DNA from: Chloroflexota bacterium
GTDB lineage: Bacteria; Chloroflexota; Dehalococcoidia; SM23-28-2; RBG-16-64-32
NCBI GenBank assembly: GCA_022561095.1
Contig: JADFRV010000089.1
Location: 1-9,146, forward strand
Direction: 5' to 3'
Length of the DNA stretch: 9,146 nucleotides
Shown here: positions 1-5,983 of the stretch, piece after piece
Layout: each line of letters begins with the position of its first letter
How positions within the stretch are numbered: the stretch's first letter is position 1
The notes under the pieces: generated by a model
Database searches by the model: none
What the model was told of the DNA's origin: nothing
The model's input: only the letters and a program-made list of their open reading frames with translations
Position numbers and translations under genes: made by a program

Positions 1-2
1 AT

Positions 3-464
3 CGGATCCAAGCGATCAAGCGATTGGGAGCGACGGTTTTCATGCAGGGCGATCGTGTTGTTGAGGTCAACGCCAATCGCACCAAGATTACCGATGGCGA
101 ACTGCGGCTTGTCGCTGGATTCTCAGAGATGACCGATCTCTCGTTGGCACAGACAAAGATCAGCGATAACGGATTGGCTCATCTTCGCGGGCTACGTAAA
201 CTCCAGTGGCTCAATTTGTACCGCTGCGGTATCGGAGACGATGGGTTGAAACATCTCAAAGCAGTCAAGAGCTTGCAGCATTTGCCGATCGGTGAAACGA
301 AAGTCAGCGACGCCGGTTTGCGGGCGATCAGTCGGGCGTCAGCGGGTACGTATTCGGCAAGTGCCCGCACGTGGATATCAGAGGAGCCGGACGCGATCAC
401 GAAGAAATCGATCGCGTCACTGACGGGGCGCAGATCGAGCACGGTCACGTCGATGGCCTTGTGA
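3..464 (+). CDS. Leucine-rich repeat protein fragment (5' partial, 3' end replaced)
   Basis: The frame is open from the window edge, so the true start lies upstream; TTG at 24 is only the first possible start inside the window. From about base 75 the protein shows 24-residue leucine-rich repeats, with units beginning TKITD, TKISD, CGIGD and TKVSD, each carrying the pattern D-x-G/E-L followed by L-x-x-L and W/D-L-x-L. The lead-in around residues 1-17 (GATVF...DRVVEVN) resembles the segment that precedes such repeats in planctomycete LRR proteins, where they act as protein-interaction scaffolds. No signal peptide or partner domain is visible. The repeat pattern stops near base 330. The remaining ~44 codons to the stop at 462-464 are the reverse strand of other genes and are not real LRR sequence. 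LRR identity is secure; organism and function are inference. Confidence 0.68.
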   Translation, partial: RIQAIKRLGATVFMQGDRVVEVNANRTKITDGELRLVAGFSEMTDLSLAQTKISDNGLAHLRGLRKLQWLNLYRCGIGDDGLKHLKAVKSLQHLPIGETKVSDAGLRAISRASAGTYSASARTWISEEPDAITKKSIASLTGRRSSTVTSMAL

Positions 465-1318
465 CGGACGCCGGCCATCTCGAAGGCGAGGGGGCCGGAG
501 ATGGCGGCGGGGGTGGTGGTGAGGTCGGGCATGGAGGCGATGGTCTGGTGGGTGGTGGCCTCGCCGGAGCCGAGGACGAGGACGGGCTTCTTGGGGCAGT
601 CCTTGGCGCGCTCGGCGCTGGTGACGACGACGGCGCCGCCGGCGTCGGTGACGAGGCAGCAGTCGAGGAGGTGGAAGGGGTAGGTGATCCAGCGAGAGGA
701 GAGGACGTCGTCGATGGTGAGGGGGTCGCGCATCATCGCCTTCGGGTTGAGCATCGCCCACTTGCGGGTGGCGACGGCGATCTCGGCGAGCTGTTCGTGG
801 GTGGTGCCGTACTGGTGCATGTGGCGCATGCAGGCCATGGCGTAGACGGAGGGCGGGCCGCCGACGTGGTAGGGCGACTCGAACTGGGGGGCGGGGAACC
901 AGGGGTCGAGGCTGGGCCTGCCGGTGCCGGGGCGGCGGCGGTCCGAGTGGCCGCTCTGGCCGTGGGTGATGAGGGCTACGTTGATGAGGCCGGCCTGGAT
1001 GGCGGCGGCGGCATGCTCGACGTGGATGACGAAGGAGGAGCCGCCGACGGAGGTGCTATCGGTGTACCTGGGCTGGATGCCGAGGTACTCGGCGACCTGG
1101 AGGCTGTGAGACCAGCCGGGGCCGGCGGTGAAGAGGCCGTCAACGTCGGACATGTCGATGCCGGCGTCGGCGAGGGCGTTGCGGGCGGCCTCGGCGTGTA
1201 GCTGGAGGCTGGACTTGCTGGGGACGATGCCGATCTCGTCGGACTCGTCGGCGCCGACGATGGCGACCTTGCCGGAGAGGCGGCGGCGGTCGGAGTTGGT
1301 GTGGCTATTCGATCGCAC
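179..1318 (-). CDS. Thiolase-like protein (lipid-transfer/SCP-x type), C-terminus missing
   Basis: Genuine thiolase sequence runs from GTG at 1318 to about base 450 (residues 1-~290). Visible thiolase-fold features are AIVGADESD near residue 19, the DAGIDMSDVDGLFT helix-turn at 51-64, VGGSSF at 91-96, H-x-H/Y segments at 164-170 and the CLVTDAGGAVVVT core strand at 221-233. At the usual nucleophile position the VGGSSF motif has serine rather than cysteine. This is typical of the lipid-transfer-protein thiolase branch that pairs with DUF35 proteins, some members of which act as acyl-CoA retro-aldolases (for example steroid side-chain Ltp2). The start has a strong Shine-Dalgarno (AAGGAGG, 5 bases upstream) and directly follows the stop of the DUF35 gene, so the two are co-transcribed. 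The family is usually about 380-390 residues; roughly the last 100, with the C-terminal catalytic loops, are missing. The open frame instead runs into an RsfS fragment and then antisense LRR sequence down to base 179. As it stands the product is unlikely to be active. Confidence 0.82.
   Translation of the reverse strand: MRSNSHTNSDRRRLSGKVAIVGADESDEIGIVPSKSSLQLHAEAARNALADAGIDMSDVDGLFTAGPGWSHSLQVAEYLGIQPRYTDSTSVGGSSFVIHVEHAAAAIQAGLINVALITHGQSGHSDRRRPGTGRPSLDPWFPAPQFESPYHVGGPPSVYAMACMRHMHQYGTTHEQLAEIAVATRKWAMLNPKAMMRDPLTIDDVLSSRWITYPFHLLDCCLVTDAGGAVVVTSAERAKDCPKKPVLVLGSGEATTHQTIASMPDLTTTPAAISGPLAFEMAGVRHKAIDVTVLDLRPVSDAIDFFVIASGSSDIHVRALAEYVPADARLIARKPASLTFVSPIGKCCKLLTALRCFNPSSPIPQRYKLSHWSLRSPRR
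341..460 (-). pseudogene. Fragment of ribosomal silencing factor RsfS (Iojap/YbeB family)
   Basis: On the minus strand, in frame with the thiolase, about 38 residues read KAIDVTVLDLRPVSDAID, then FFVIASGSSDIHVRALAEYV. This is the conserved N-terminal stretch of RsfS, whose hallmark is D-x-x-x-L-D-L followed by D-(Y/F)-F-V-I-x-(S/T)-G-x-S-x-x-(H/Q)-V-x-A. RsfS binds ribosomal protein L14 and blocks subunit joining. It does not belong inside a thiolase. The fragment has neither its own start nor the C-terminal half of the ~110-residue protein; it is flanked by thiolase at ~446-463 and by antisense LRR sequence below ~341. The junction with the thiolase falls in a shared KAIDV/KDIDV-like motif, which suggests joining at short homology. 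The match rests on recognising the motif, without a database search. Confidence 0.6.
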
Positions 1319-1750
1319 CTACTCCTCCTTCGCTACAGGCCGGAACCTGGGGAGGCTGATCTCTTCGCTGATATCCTCGAAGACGACCTCAACAGGCATG
1401 TCGCAGCGGAGGCTCTTCGGGTCGGGCTCAACGTCGACAAGGTTAGTGTACAGGCGGGGGCCTTCGTCCAGTTCCACGATAGCGGTGACGTAGGGGGTCT
1501 CCTGCGCCCAGCCGGGGTGGAAGGCGCGATGCTGGATGGCGTAGGAGTAGACTTTGCCGCGGCCGCTGACCTGGCGCCATTCGATATCCCAGCCGAAGCA
1601 CTGTGGGCAGAACCGGCGCGGGTAGAAGTAGAAGCTCTGGCAGGCGCGGCAGAAGGGGAGCCAGAGTTCGTGGCTCTTGCAGCCCTCCCAGTAGCGCTGG
1701 GTCTCCGGGCTGGGAGTGGGAATGGGCTTGGCGTACTGCTGTTTGGGCAT
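1319..1750 (-). CDS. DUF35 OB-fold/zinc-ribbon acyl-CoA-associated protein
   Basis: This 143-residue protein has the full DUF35 architecture. An N-terminal helix (PETQRYWEGCKSHELWLPFC) leads into a rubredoxin-like zinc ribbon with C34-x2-C37 and C48-x2-C51, then an OB fold with VSGRGKVYSYAIQHRAFHP, TPYVTAIVELDEGPRLYTNLV and MPVEVVFED, ending in LPRFRP. Such proteins act as partner subunits of thiolase-like or enoyl-CoA hydratase-type enzymes and are thought to bind the CoA moiety of the substrate. The adjacent thiolase gene begins immediately after this gene's TAG stop, so the pair is very likely a two-subunit enzyme. I chose ATG at 1750 because residues before it are not family-like and a GAAGGG Shine-Dalgarno-like stretch lies three bases upstream. 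An in-frame TTG at 1765 would add five residues but sits inside a dispersed repeat. Cytoplasmic; the substrate cannot be told. Confidence 0.9.
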   Translation of the reverse strand: MPKQQYAKPIPTPSPETQRYWEGCKSHELWLPFCRACQSFYFYPRRFCPQCFGWDIEWRQVSGRGKVYSYAIQHRAFHPGWAQETPYVTAIVELDEGPRLYTNLVDVEPDPKSLRCDMPVEVVFEDISEEISLPRFRPVAKEE

Positions 1751-1754
1751 GCGT

Positions 1755-1777
1755 CCCTTCGACAAGCTCAGGACAGG
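1755..1777 (+). repeat. 23-bp dispersed repeat, copy 1
   Basis: Reference copy of a repeat found five times in this window: CCCTTCGACAAGCTCAGG followed by ACAGG. Read on the minus strand it ends in GAAGGG, which forms the likely ribosome binding site of the DUF35 gene starting at 1750. GTCC just before the repeat (1753-1756) can pair with GGAC inside it, giving a weak hairpin. Confidence 0.85.
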
Positions 1778-1813
1778 TCCTTAACCTTAACGTGAAGTTC
1801 GGAATCGTCACCG

Positions 1814-1842
1814 ATGGTAGATGGCGCGGATGGGCGTGTCAA
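1814..1842 (-). promoter_or_regulatory. Predicted sigma-70-type promoter for the DUF35/thiolase operon
   Basis: On the minus strand there is a perfect TTGACA -35 box (complement of 1837-1842), a 17-base spacer and TACCAT as the -10 box (complement of 1814-1819, 4 of 6 to consensus). Transcription would begin near 1807 and give a leader of about 55 bases before ATG 1750. Spacing and -35 match are ideal, and the position is right for the divergent operon. Activity is inferred. Confidence 0.6.
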
Positions 1843-1897
1843 GGAGCGGGGACGATAGCCGGTAGCATCTCGCTTTCAGAATAGGTGGTTGCCGGCA

Positions 1898-1916
1898 CAG
1901 CCTTAAGGGAAGGCTG
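1898..1916. other. Small inverted repeat in the divergent intergenic region
   Basis: CAGCCTT and AAGGCTG form a perfect 7-bp stem around a 5-base loop (AAGGG). It lies between the two divergent promoter candidates and has no T-tract, so it is not an obvious terminator. It could be an operator for either operon or a chance palindrome. The rest of 1766-2011 shows no gene. Confidence 0.4.
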
Positions 1917-1960
1917 CCTAGACCCCCGAACAGTGCAGCATTCCACCAAGAAATGAAGTG

Positions 1961-1969
1961 TGCTATACT
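1961..1969 (+). promoter_or_regulatory. Predicted extended -10 promoter for the nuo operon
   Basis: TGCTATACT contains a TATACT -10 box (5 of 6 to TATAAT) with the TGn extension that lets promoters work with a poor -35. The hexamer 17 bases upstream (TTCCAC, 1941-1946) is a weak match. The start would be near 1976, with about 36 bases of leader before the nuoA ATG at 2012. This is the only convincing -10 element close to nuoA. Confidence 0.5.
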
Positions 1970-2011
1970 ACCGCGAGCCGGTAGCGCTAAAATTCACAAA
2001 GTTTAGGCCGT

Positions 2012-2383
2012 ATGCTTTCCGACTGGGGCCACGTAGGTTTTCTCCTCCTCCTTGCGCTTGTCTTCCCCATAGGCGGGATCGCCTCCTCCTGGATGCTCGG
2101 CCTGCTCAAGGTGCGGCCCCAGGCGCCCGACCCGATCAAGGAGGACATCTTCGAGTGTGGTGTGGAGACGGAGGGCACGGCCTGGGTCCAGTTCAACTTC
2201 CGCTACTACTACTACGCCCTGCTGTTCGTGATCTTCGACGTGGAGGCCGTCTTTCTCTATCCCTGGGCCGTCTCGCTCGACGAGGCTTCGGTCGCCGGCT
2301 TCGTCGCGGTAGTCACGTTCATAGTCATCCTGACTATCGGCCTGGCCTACGCATGGCGCAAGAAGGCCCTGGAGTGGCAGTGA
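2012..2383 (+). CDS. nuoA: NADH-quinone oxidoreductase subunit A
   Basis: This 123-residue protein has three transmembrane helices (about 8-30, 66-86 and 93-115), the layout and length of NuoA/ND3. The family signature is clear: the cytoplasmic-loop motif ECG at 48-50 with G-T-A-W downstream, then RYYYYALLFVIFDVEAVFLYPWA with the conserved D76 and E78. NuoA is a membrane-arm subunit of complex I beside NuoH and NuoJ, close to the quinone chamber; its loop moves during proton-pumping turnover. It is first in the operon, behind an extended -10 promoter candidate. The ribosome binding site is weak (AGG, four bases before ATG). The next gene is nuoC rather than nuoB, which is unusual. Confidence 0.95.
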   Translation: MLSDWGHVGFLLLLALVFPIGGIASSWMLGLLKVRPQAPDPIKEDIFECGVETEGTAWVQFNFRYYYYALLFVIFDVEAVFLYPWAVSLDEASVAGFVAVVTFIVILTIGLAYAWRKKALEWQ

Positions 2384-2402
2384 CGTGAGACCGCACCCGA
2401 AA

Positions 2403-2439
2403 GCCTGCCTGCCCCGCCAGAGGCGGGCAGGCGGTAGGC
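2403..2439. repeat. GC-rich hairpin in the nuoA-nuoC gap
   Basis: The left arm (2405-2418) pairs with the right arm (2422-2434) around an AGA triloop, with one bulged C and one G-T pair. The core is CCCGCC against GGCGGG, continued by CCTG against CAGG. No T-tract follows. It could be an mRNA-stabilising or attenuating structure, or a REP-like element, since similar CCCGCC...GGCGGG palindromes are common repeats in environmental genomes. It sits where nuoB would be expected. Confidence 0.65.
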
Positions 2440-2466
2440 GGGGATGCGACATGATGGTTGGCAGCC

Positions 2467-2502
2467 TGGCGCCGCCCCAATCGGATCGGGGCGGGGGTGC
2501 CA
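2467..2502. promoter_or_regulatory. Second hairpin, directly before the nuoC start
   Basis: CCGCCCC (2472-2478) pairs with GGGGCGG (2488-2494) around a 9-base loop, and the outer TGGC (2467-2470) can pair with GCCA (2499-2502). The structure ends four bases before the nuoC ATG and buries the only G-rich stretch that could serve as its ribosome binding site. This could make nuoC translation depend on unfolding or on coupling with upstream translation. Regulatory meaning is inferred. Confidence 0.5.
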
Positions 2503-2506
2503 CCGC

Positions 2507-3022
2507 ATGACGACGGTACTGTCCGGCTTTGATCTCGCGCACCGCCTCCAGCCAAAGCTCCCCGACGCGGTTGTAGACGCCACGCCCGAGTGGGCGGAGG
2601 TGAAGCCGAACCGCCTGCTAGAGGTCTGTACCTTCCTGCGAGACGACCCTGAGCTTGACTTCCGCTTCCTCAGCTCCCTCACCGGCGTGGACCGGCTGGA
2701 CCACTTCGAGGTGGTCTATCATCTGCTATCGATCAGCCGCAATCAGGCGACCACCCTGAAGACCCGTTGCGACGACCACGACAACCCGGAGGCGCCGTCC
2801 GTGGTGCCGGTCTGGCGCGGCGCCCACCTCCAGGAGCGCGAGGCGTTTGATCTGCTGGGGATCCGCTTCCAGGGCCACCCTGACCTGCGGCGCATCTTCC
2901 TGTGGGAGGGGTTCCCCGGCCACCCCCTGCGAAAGGACTGGCTCAACTTCCCCGGCGGCCAGATGGCAGGGCTGGAGCGCTACCCCGGCGAGCCGGGCGG
3001 CAAGCTGGAGGGGAGGGGCTAG
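2507..3022 (+). CDS. nuoC: NADH-quinone oxidoreductase subunit C
   Basis: This 171-residue soluble protein is the 30-kDa subunit of complex I (NuoC/Nqo5), a structural part of the peripheral arm that docks with NuoD and NuoB. It has the typical N-terminal fold (FRFLSSLTGVDRLDHFEVVYHLLS) and the family signature near the C-terminus: ER-EAFDLLGIRFQGHPDLRRIFL, then GHPLRKDW. I chose ATG at 2507 over the upstream in-frame ATG at 2444 because the extra 21 residues are encoded by hairpin sequence and are not family-like. The start lacks a good Shine-Dalgarno. The gene is three bases from nuoD. C and D are separate here, not fused as in E. coli. nuoB, its usual upstream neighbour, is absent. Confidence 0.94.
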   Translation: MTTVLSGFDLAHRLQPKLPDAVVDATPEWAEVKPNRLLEVCTFLRDDPELDFRFLSSLTGVDRLDHFEVVYHLLSISRNQATTLKTRCDDHDNPEAPSVVPVWRGAHLQEREAFDLLGIRFQGHPDLRRIFLWEGFPGHPLRKDWLNFPGGQMAGLERYPGEPGGKLEGRG

Positions 3023-3025
3023 CCC

Positions 3026-4168
3026 GTGGCGATGAAGACGGAGCCGTTCGTGGTCAACATAGGGCCACAGCACCCCAGCACCCACGGCGTGTTCCGCATG
3101 CGCCTGACGCTGGACGGCGAGCGGATCATCGACGCGGACATGGTGATCGGCTACCTGCACCGAAGCATGGAGAAGCTGGCCGAGGAGCGCAGCTACACCC
3201 AGAACATTCCCTTCACGGACCGCACCGACTACGTGGCGGCGATGACCGGCAACCTGGCCTACGTTCTGGCAGTGGAGAAGCTGTGCGGGATTGAGCCGCC
3301 GGAGCGGGCGCAGTGGCTGAGGGTGATCATGTCGGAGCTGCAGCGGTTCGCCAGCCACTCCATGGCGGTGGGCGTGTTCGCCAACGACTGCGGTACCTGG
3401 CAGACGCCGGTCATGCACATGTTCCGCGAGCGGGAGAAGATCCTGGACCTGTTCGAGATGGCCTGCGGCGCCCGGCTGACGACAAACTACATGCGTATCG
3501 GCGGGGTGTCCAGGGACGTTCCGCCGGAGTTCATGCCCGCAGCCCACAAGCTCATGGAGGAGCTGCCGAAGCGGATGGGCGAGTATGAGGACCTGCTGCT
3601 GGAGAACGAGATCATCGTCGCCCGTTCTCGCGGCATCGGCGTGCTGACGCCGGAGGTGGCGATCGACTGCTCGCTGAGCGGACCGATGTTGCGGGGGAGC
3701 GGCGTCGCCTGGGACATCCGCAAGGCTGACCCTTACTGCGTCTATGACAAGCTGGAGTTCGACATCTGTGTCGGCACCGACGGCGACGCCTACGACCGAT
3801 TTCTGGTGCGGCTGGCCGAGATGCGACAGAGCATCCACATCGTGGAGCAGTGCCTGGAGATGATGCCGGAGGGCCCCGTGCACTCGCAGATAACGACCGC
3901 CACGGCGCAGCCCGGGGGCGCACCTTCGGCGCCGCTGGCCATCCGGGTCCCAGCCGGCGAGGCGTACGGGCGCATCGAGTCGCCCCGGGGCGAGCTGGGG
4001 TATTACATCGTGAGCGACGGCGGCCCCGCACCGTACCGGTTTCACATCCGCTCCCCTTCGTACATCAACCTGACGCCGCTGCGTGACCTGGCGATAGGGG
4101 CGACGGTGGCCGACGCGATCGTCATCCTGGGCAGCATCGACATCATCGTGGGCGAGATAGACCGCTGA
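3026..4168 (+). CDS. nuoD: NADH-quinone oxidoreductase subunit D
   Basis: This 380-residue protein is the 49-kDa subunit (NuoD/Nqo4), which lines the quinone-binding chamber. The motif GPQHPSTHGV at 13-22 supplies H20, and Y69 in FTDRTDYV lies 49 residues on. The spacing matches the H38/Y87 pair that holds the quinone head group in Thermus Nqo4. Other family marks are GYLHRSMEKLAEER, NYMRIGGVSRD and the C-terminal ESPRGELGYYIVSDGG, HIRSPSYINL, ADAIVILGSIDIIVGEIDR. GTG at 3026 is preferred because GGAGG lies nine bases upstream; ATG at 3032 would be 15 bases away. The stop overlaps the nuoH ATG by one base (TGATG), which points to translational coupling. The protein looks intact and conserved, so the quinone site is functional in principle, although NuoB, which carries the N2 cluster facing it, is not encoded next to it. 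Confidence 0.96.
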   Translation: MAMKTEPFVVNIGPQHPSTHGVFRMRLTLDGERIIDADMVIGYLHRSMEKLAEERSYTQNIPFTDRTDYVAAMTGNLAYVLAVEKLCGIEPPERAQWLRVIMSELQRFASHSMAVGVFANDCGTWQTPVMHMFREREKILDLFEMACGARLTTNYMRIGGVSRDVPPEFMPAAHKLMEELPKRMGEYEDLLLENEIIVARSRGIGVLTPEVAIDCSLSGPMLRGSGVAWDIRKADPYCVYDKLEFDICVGTDGDAYDRFLVRLAEMRQSIHIVEQCLEMMPEGPVHSQITTATAQPGGAPSAPLAIRVPAGEAYGRIESPRGELGYYIVSDGGPAPYRFHIRSPSYINLTPLRDLAIGATVADAIVILGSIDIIVGEIDR

Positions 4169-5475
4169 TGCCCTTCGACAGCCTCAGGACAGGCCCGTTC
4201 CTAGCGGAATGGTACGACCTGCGCGATTTGGGCAACGCCGTGGGCGCCTTCCTGGACTGGATCCGCGATCTGGGTGGGCCCGATTGGATTCCGTACGTGG
4301 TTTCGGGGCTCATAGGCATCGTGTCGATACTGCTCTGGTTGCTGCTCAGCCAACTGGCGTTCATCTGGATAGAGCGTCGGGTCATCGGGCGGATGCAGGC
4401 GCGGATCGGCCCGAACAGGGTGGGCCCATGGGGGCTGCTCCAGCCAATCGCTGACGCGCTGAAGCTGCTGCTCAAGGAAGCGATCACCAATCGCTACGCT
4501 GACAGGCCGCTGTTCTGGCTGGGCCCGGTGCTCATCTTCATCCCAGCGCTGGTCGTGTTCGCGGTGATTCCGTTCGGCGAAGGGATGTCCCTGGCCGACC
4601 TCAACGTGGGGGTGCTGTTCGTTATCGCCATAACGTCCATCAACGCGATAGCGATATTCATCAGCGGCTGGGCATCGAATAACAAGTTCGCCCTTCTGGG
4701 GTCGATGCGGGCGATCGCGATGCTGATCAGCTACGAGCTGGTGCAGGCGTTCGCGCTATTGGGGGTGGTGATCTTCGCAGGCAGCATGCGGTTGGGGGAT
4801 ATCGTGGCCTGGCAGTCAGAGTTCAACACCTGGATGTTTCTCCTTCAGCCGCTGGCGCTGGTGGCGTTTATCATCGCCTCGGCGGTGGAGATCAACCGCT
4901 CGCCGATGGACATCTCGGAGGCGGAGTCGGAGATCGTGGCCGGCTATCACACGGAGTACTCGGGGATCAAGTTCGGCTTCTTCTACGCGGCGGAGTACTT
5001 CGCGGCGTTCGCCGTGTCAGCGGTTGTGGTCACGCTTTTCCTGGGCGGCTGGACGGCCTGGGGGCTGGAGGAGTGGGTGCCGGGCTGGCTGATCTTCCTA
5101 TCGAAGCTGTACCTGGTGTTCTTCCTGTTCATCTGGACGCGCGGCACCCTGCCACGGCTGCGCATCGACCAGTTGATGGCGTTCTCCTGGAAGTTCCTGC
5201 TGGAGCTGCTCTTCATCCACATTCTCGTGGTAGGAGCGCAGGTCCTGATCTGGCACGAGGGCGACTACCCGGCGGAGGTGGTGCTCCCTATCTTCGCCGT
5301 TATCAACTGGACGCTGGCCGTGGCGCTGATCGTCGGCTGGGCGACGTTTATGGGGCACCTGAGCCCGCAGCGAAGGGCTAAGCGAGCAGTGCTCACGCAG
5401 GAGCTGGGCGCGATTTACTACCGGCCTGCCGACGGGCACGGCGCCCGGCCGACACGGCCGCTGGGAGATGCGTAG
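4168..5475 (+). CDS. nuoH: NADH-quinone oxidoreductase subunit H
   Basis: This 435-residue multi-spanning membrane protein is the ND1-type subunit that forms the entrance and roof of the quinone channel. Both family signatures are present: IERRVIGRMQARIGPNRVGP followed by GLLQPIADALKLLLKE at 68-104, and EINRSPMDISEAESEIV then AGYHTEYSGIKFGFFYAAEY at 241-277. The usual PFDL is PMDI here. It has eight or more predicted helices. It is longer than typical NuoH (about 320-350) through a ~40-residue N-terminal extension and a hydrophilic C-terminal tail from ~398. The first codons (PFDSLRTG) come from a copy of the 23-bp repeat, so the very N-terminus is probably unconserved; TTG 4228 or GTG 4240 are later candidates. 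ATG 4168 is kept because it overlaps the nuoD stop. nuoJ begins immediately after the TAG, leaving no room for nuoI. Confidence 0.95.
   Translation: MPFDSLRTGPFLAEWYDLRDLGNAVGAFLDWIRDLGGPDWIPYVVSGLIGIVSILLWLLLSQLAFIWIERRVIGRMQARIGPNRVGPWGLLQPIADALKLLLKEAITNRYADRPLFWLGPVLIFIPALVVFAVIPFGEGMSLADLNVGVLFVIAITSINAIAIFISGWASNNKFALLGSMRAIAMLISYELVQAFALLGVVIFAGSMRLGDIVAWQSEFNTWMFLLQPLALVAFIIASAVEINRSPMDISEAESEIVAGYHTEYSGIKFGFFYAAEYFAAFAVSAVVVTLFLGGWTAWGLEEWVPGWLIFLSKLYLVFFLFIWTRGTLPRLRIDQLMAFSWKFLLELLFIHILVVGAQVLIWHEGDYPAEVVLPIFAVINWTLAVALIVGWATFMGHLSPQRRAKRAVLTQELGAIYYRPADGHGARPTRPLGDA
4171..4193 (+). repeat. 23-bp dispersed repeat, copy 2 (inside nuoH start)
   Basis: Differs from copy 1 at two of 23 bases (CGACAGCCTC for CGACAAGCTC). 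It begins right after the nuoH ATG and encodes residues 2 to about 9 of NuoH. Confidence 0.8.
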
Positions 5476-5982
5476 TTGGAGGACGCCGGAAGCATTATCG
5501 CCTTCTGGCTGCTGGCGGCGCTCACGCTCGGCTCCGCCCTGGCGGTAGTGGCCGTTCGAGACCTGATCCGCGCTGTCGTTCTGCTGATCACGAGCTTCCT
5601 GGGCGTAGCCGGGCTCTACATAACTCTCTCGGCGGATTTCGTGGCCGTAGTGCAGGTGCTGATCTACGTGGGGGCGATCTCGGTGCTGCTCCTATTCGCG
5701 GTCATGCTGACGCCTCGGGCCAGCCGCGACAACGCGGAGACGTTCTTTCAGATCCCGGCCCTTCTGCTGGCCGGTCTGGTGGCGTTTACGATCAGCCTGG
5801 TCAGCCTGGATACGGACTGGACCGTAGTGAAACGGGGAGGTTTCGAGGAGACGGCGTCCGCGATAGGGGAGGCGCTGCTGGACAAGTACGTGCTGCCGTT
5901 CGAGATGGCGGCGGTGCTGCTGCTGGTGGCGATGCTGGGCGCGATATTGCTGGTGGACCCCGAGGGCACGAAGGACGAGTGA
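5476..5982 (+). CDS. nuoJ: NADH-quinone oxidoreductase subunit J
   Basis: This 168-residue membrane protein is the ND6-type subunit. It has five hydrophobic segments (about 7-26, 30-51, 56-78, 92-112 and 138-160). The diagnostic stretch is DFVAVVQVLIYVGAISVLLLFAVML at 54-78, containing the helix that changes between pi-bulge and straight forms during coupling. It starts with TTG at 5476, immediately after the nuoH stop; GGGAG lies eight bases upstream and no better start keeps the first helix. It is separated from nuoK by one base. In the standard complex I operon nuoI precedes this gene, but here H and J abut. Confidence 0.94.
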   Translation: MEDAGSIIAFWLLAALTLGSALAVVAVRDLIRAVVLLITSFLGVAGLYITLSADFVAVVQVLIYVGAISVLLLFAVMLTPRASRDNAETFFQIPALLLAGLVAFTISLVSLDTDWTVVKRGGFEETASAIGEALLDKYVLPFEMAAVLLLVAMLGAILLVDPEGTKDE

Positions 5983-5983
5983 C

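Noticed and set aside
371..1201. 276-residue plus-strand open frame rich in Gly, Asp, Glu and Ala
   Set aside because: It is the exact opposite strand of the thiolase gene. Its low-complexity composition is what GC-rich antisense frames produce, and it has no domain features.
1898..1916. Rho-independent terminator
   Set aside because: The stem is short and no T-run follows on either strand.
2444..2506. Upstream ATG extending nuoC by 21 residues
   Set aside because: The added residues are encoded by the hairpin sequence, are glycine-rich and do not resemble NuoC N-termini.
2726..4045. 439-residue minus-strand open frame across nuoC and nuoD
   Set aside because: Antisense to two strongly conserved complex I genes; His/Arg/Leu/Gln-rich shadow with no recognisable motif.
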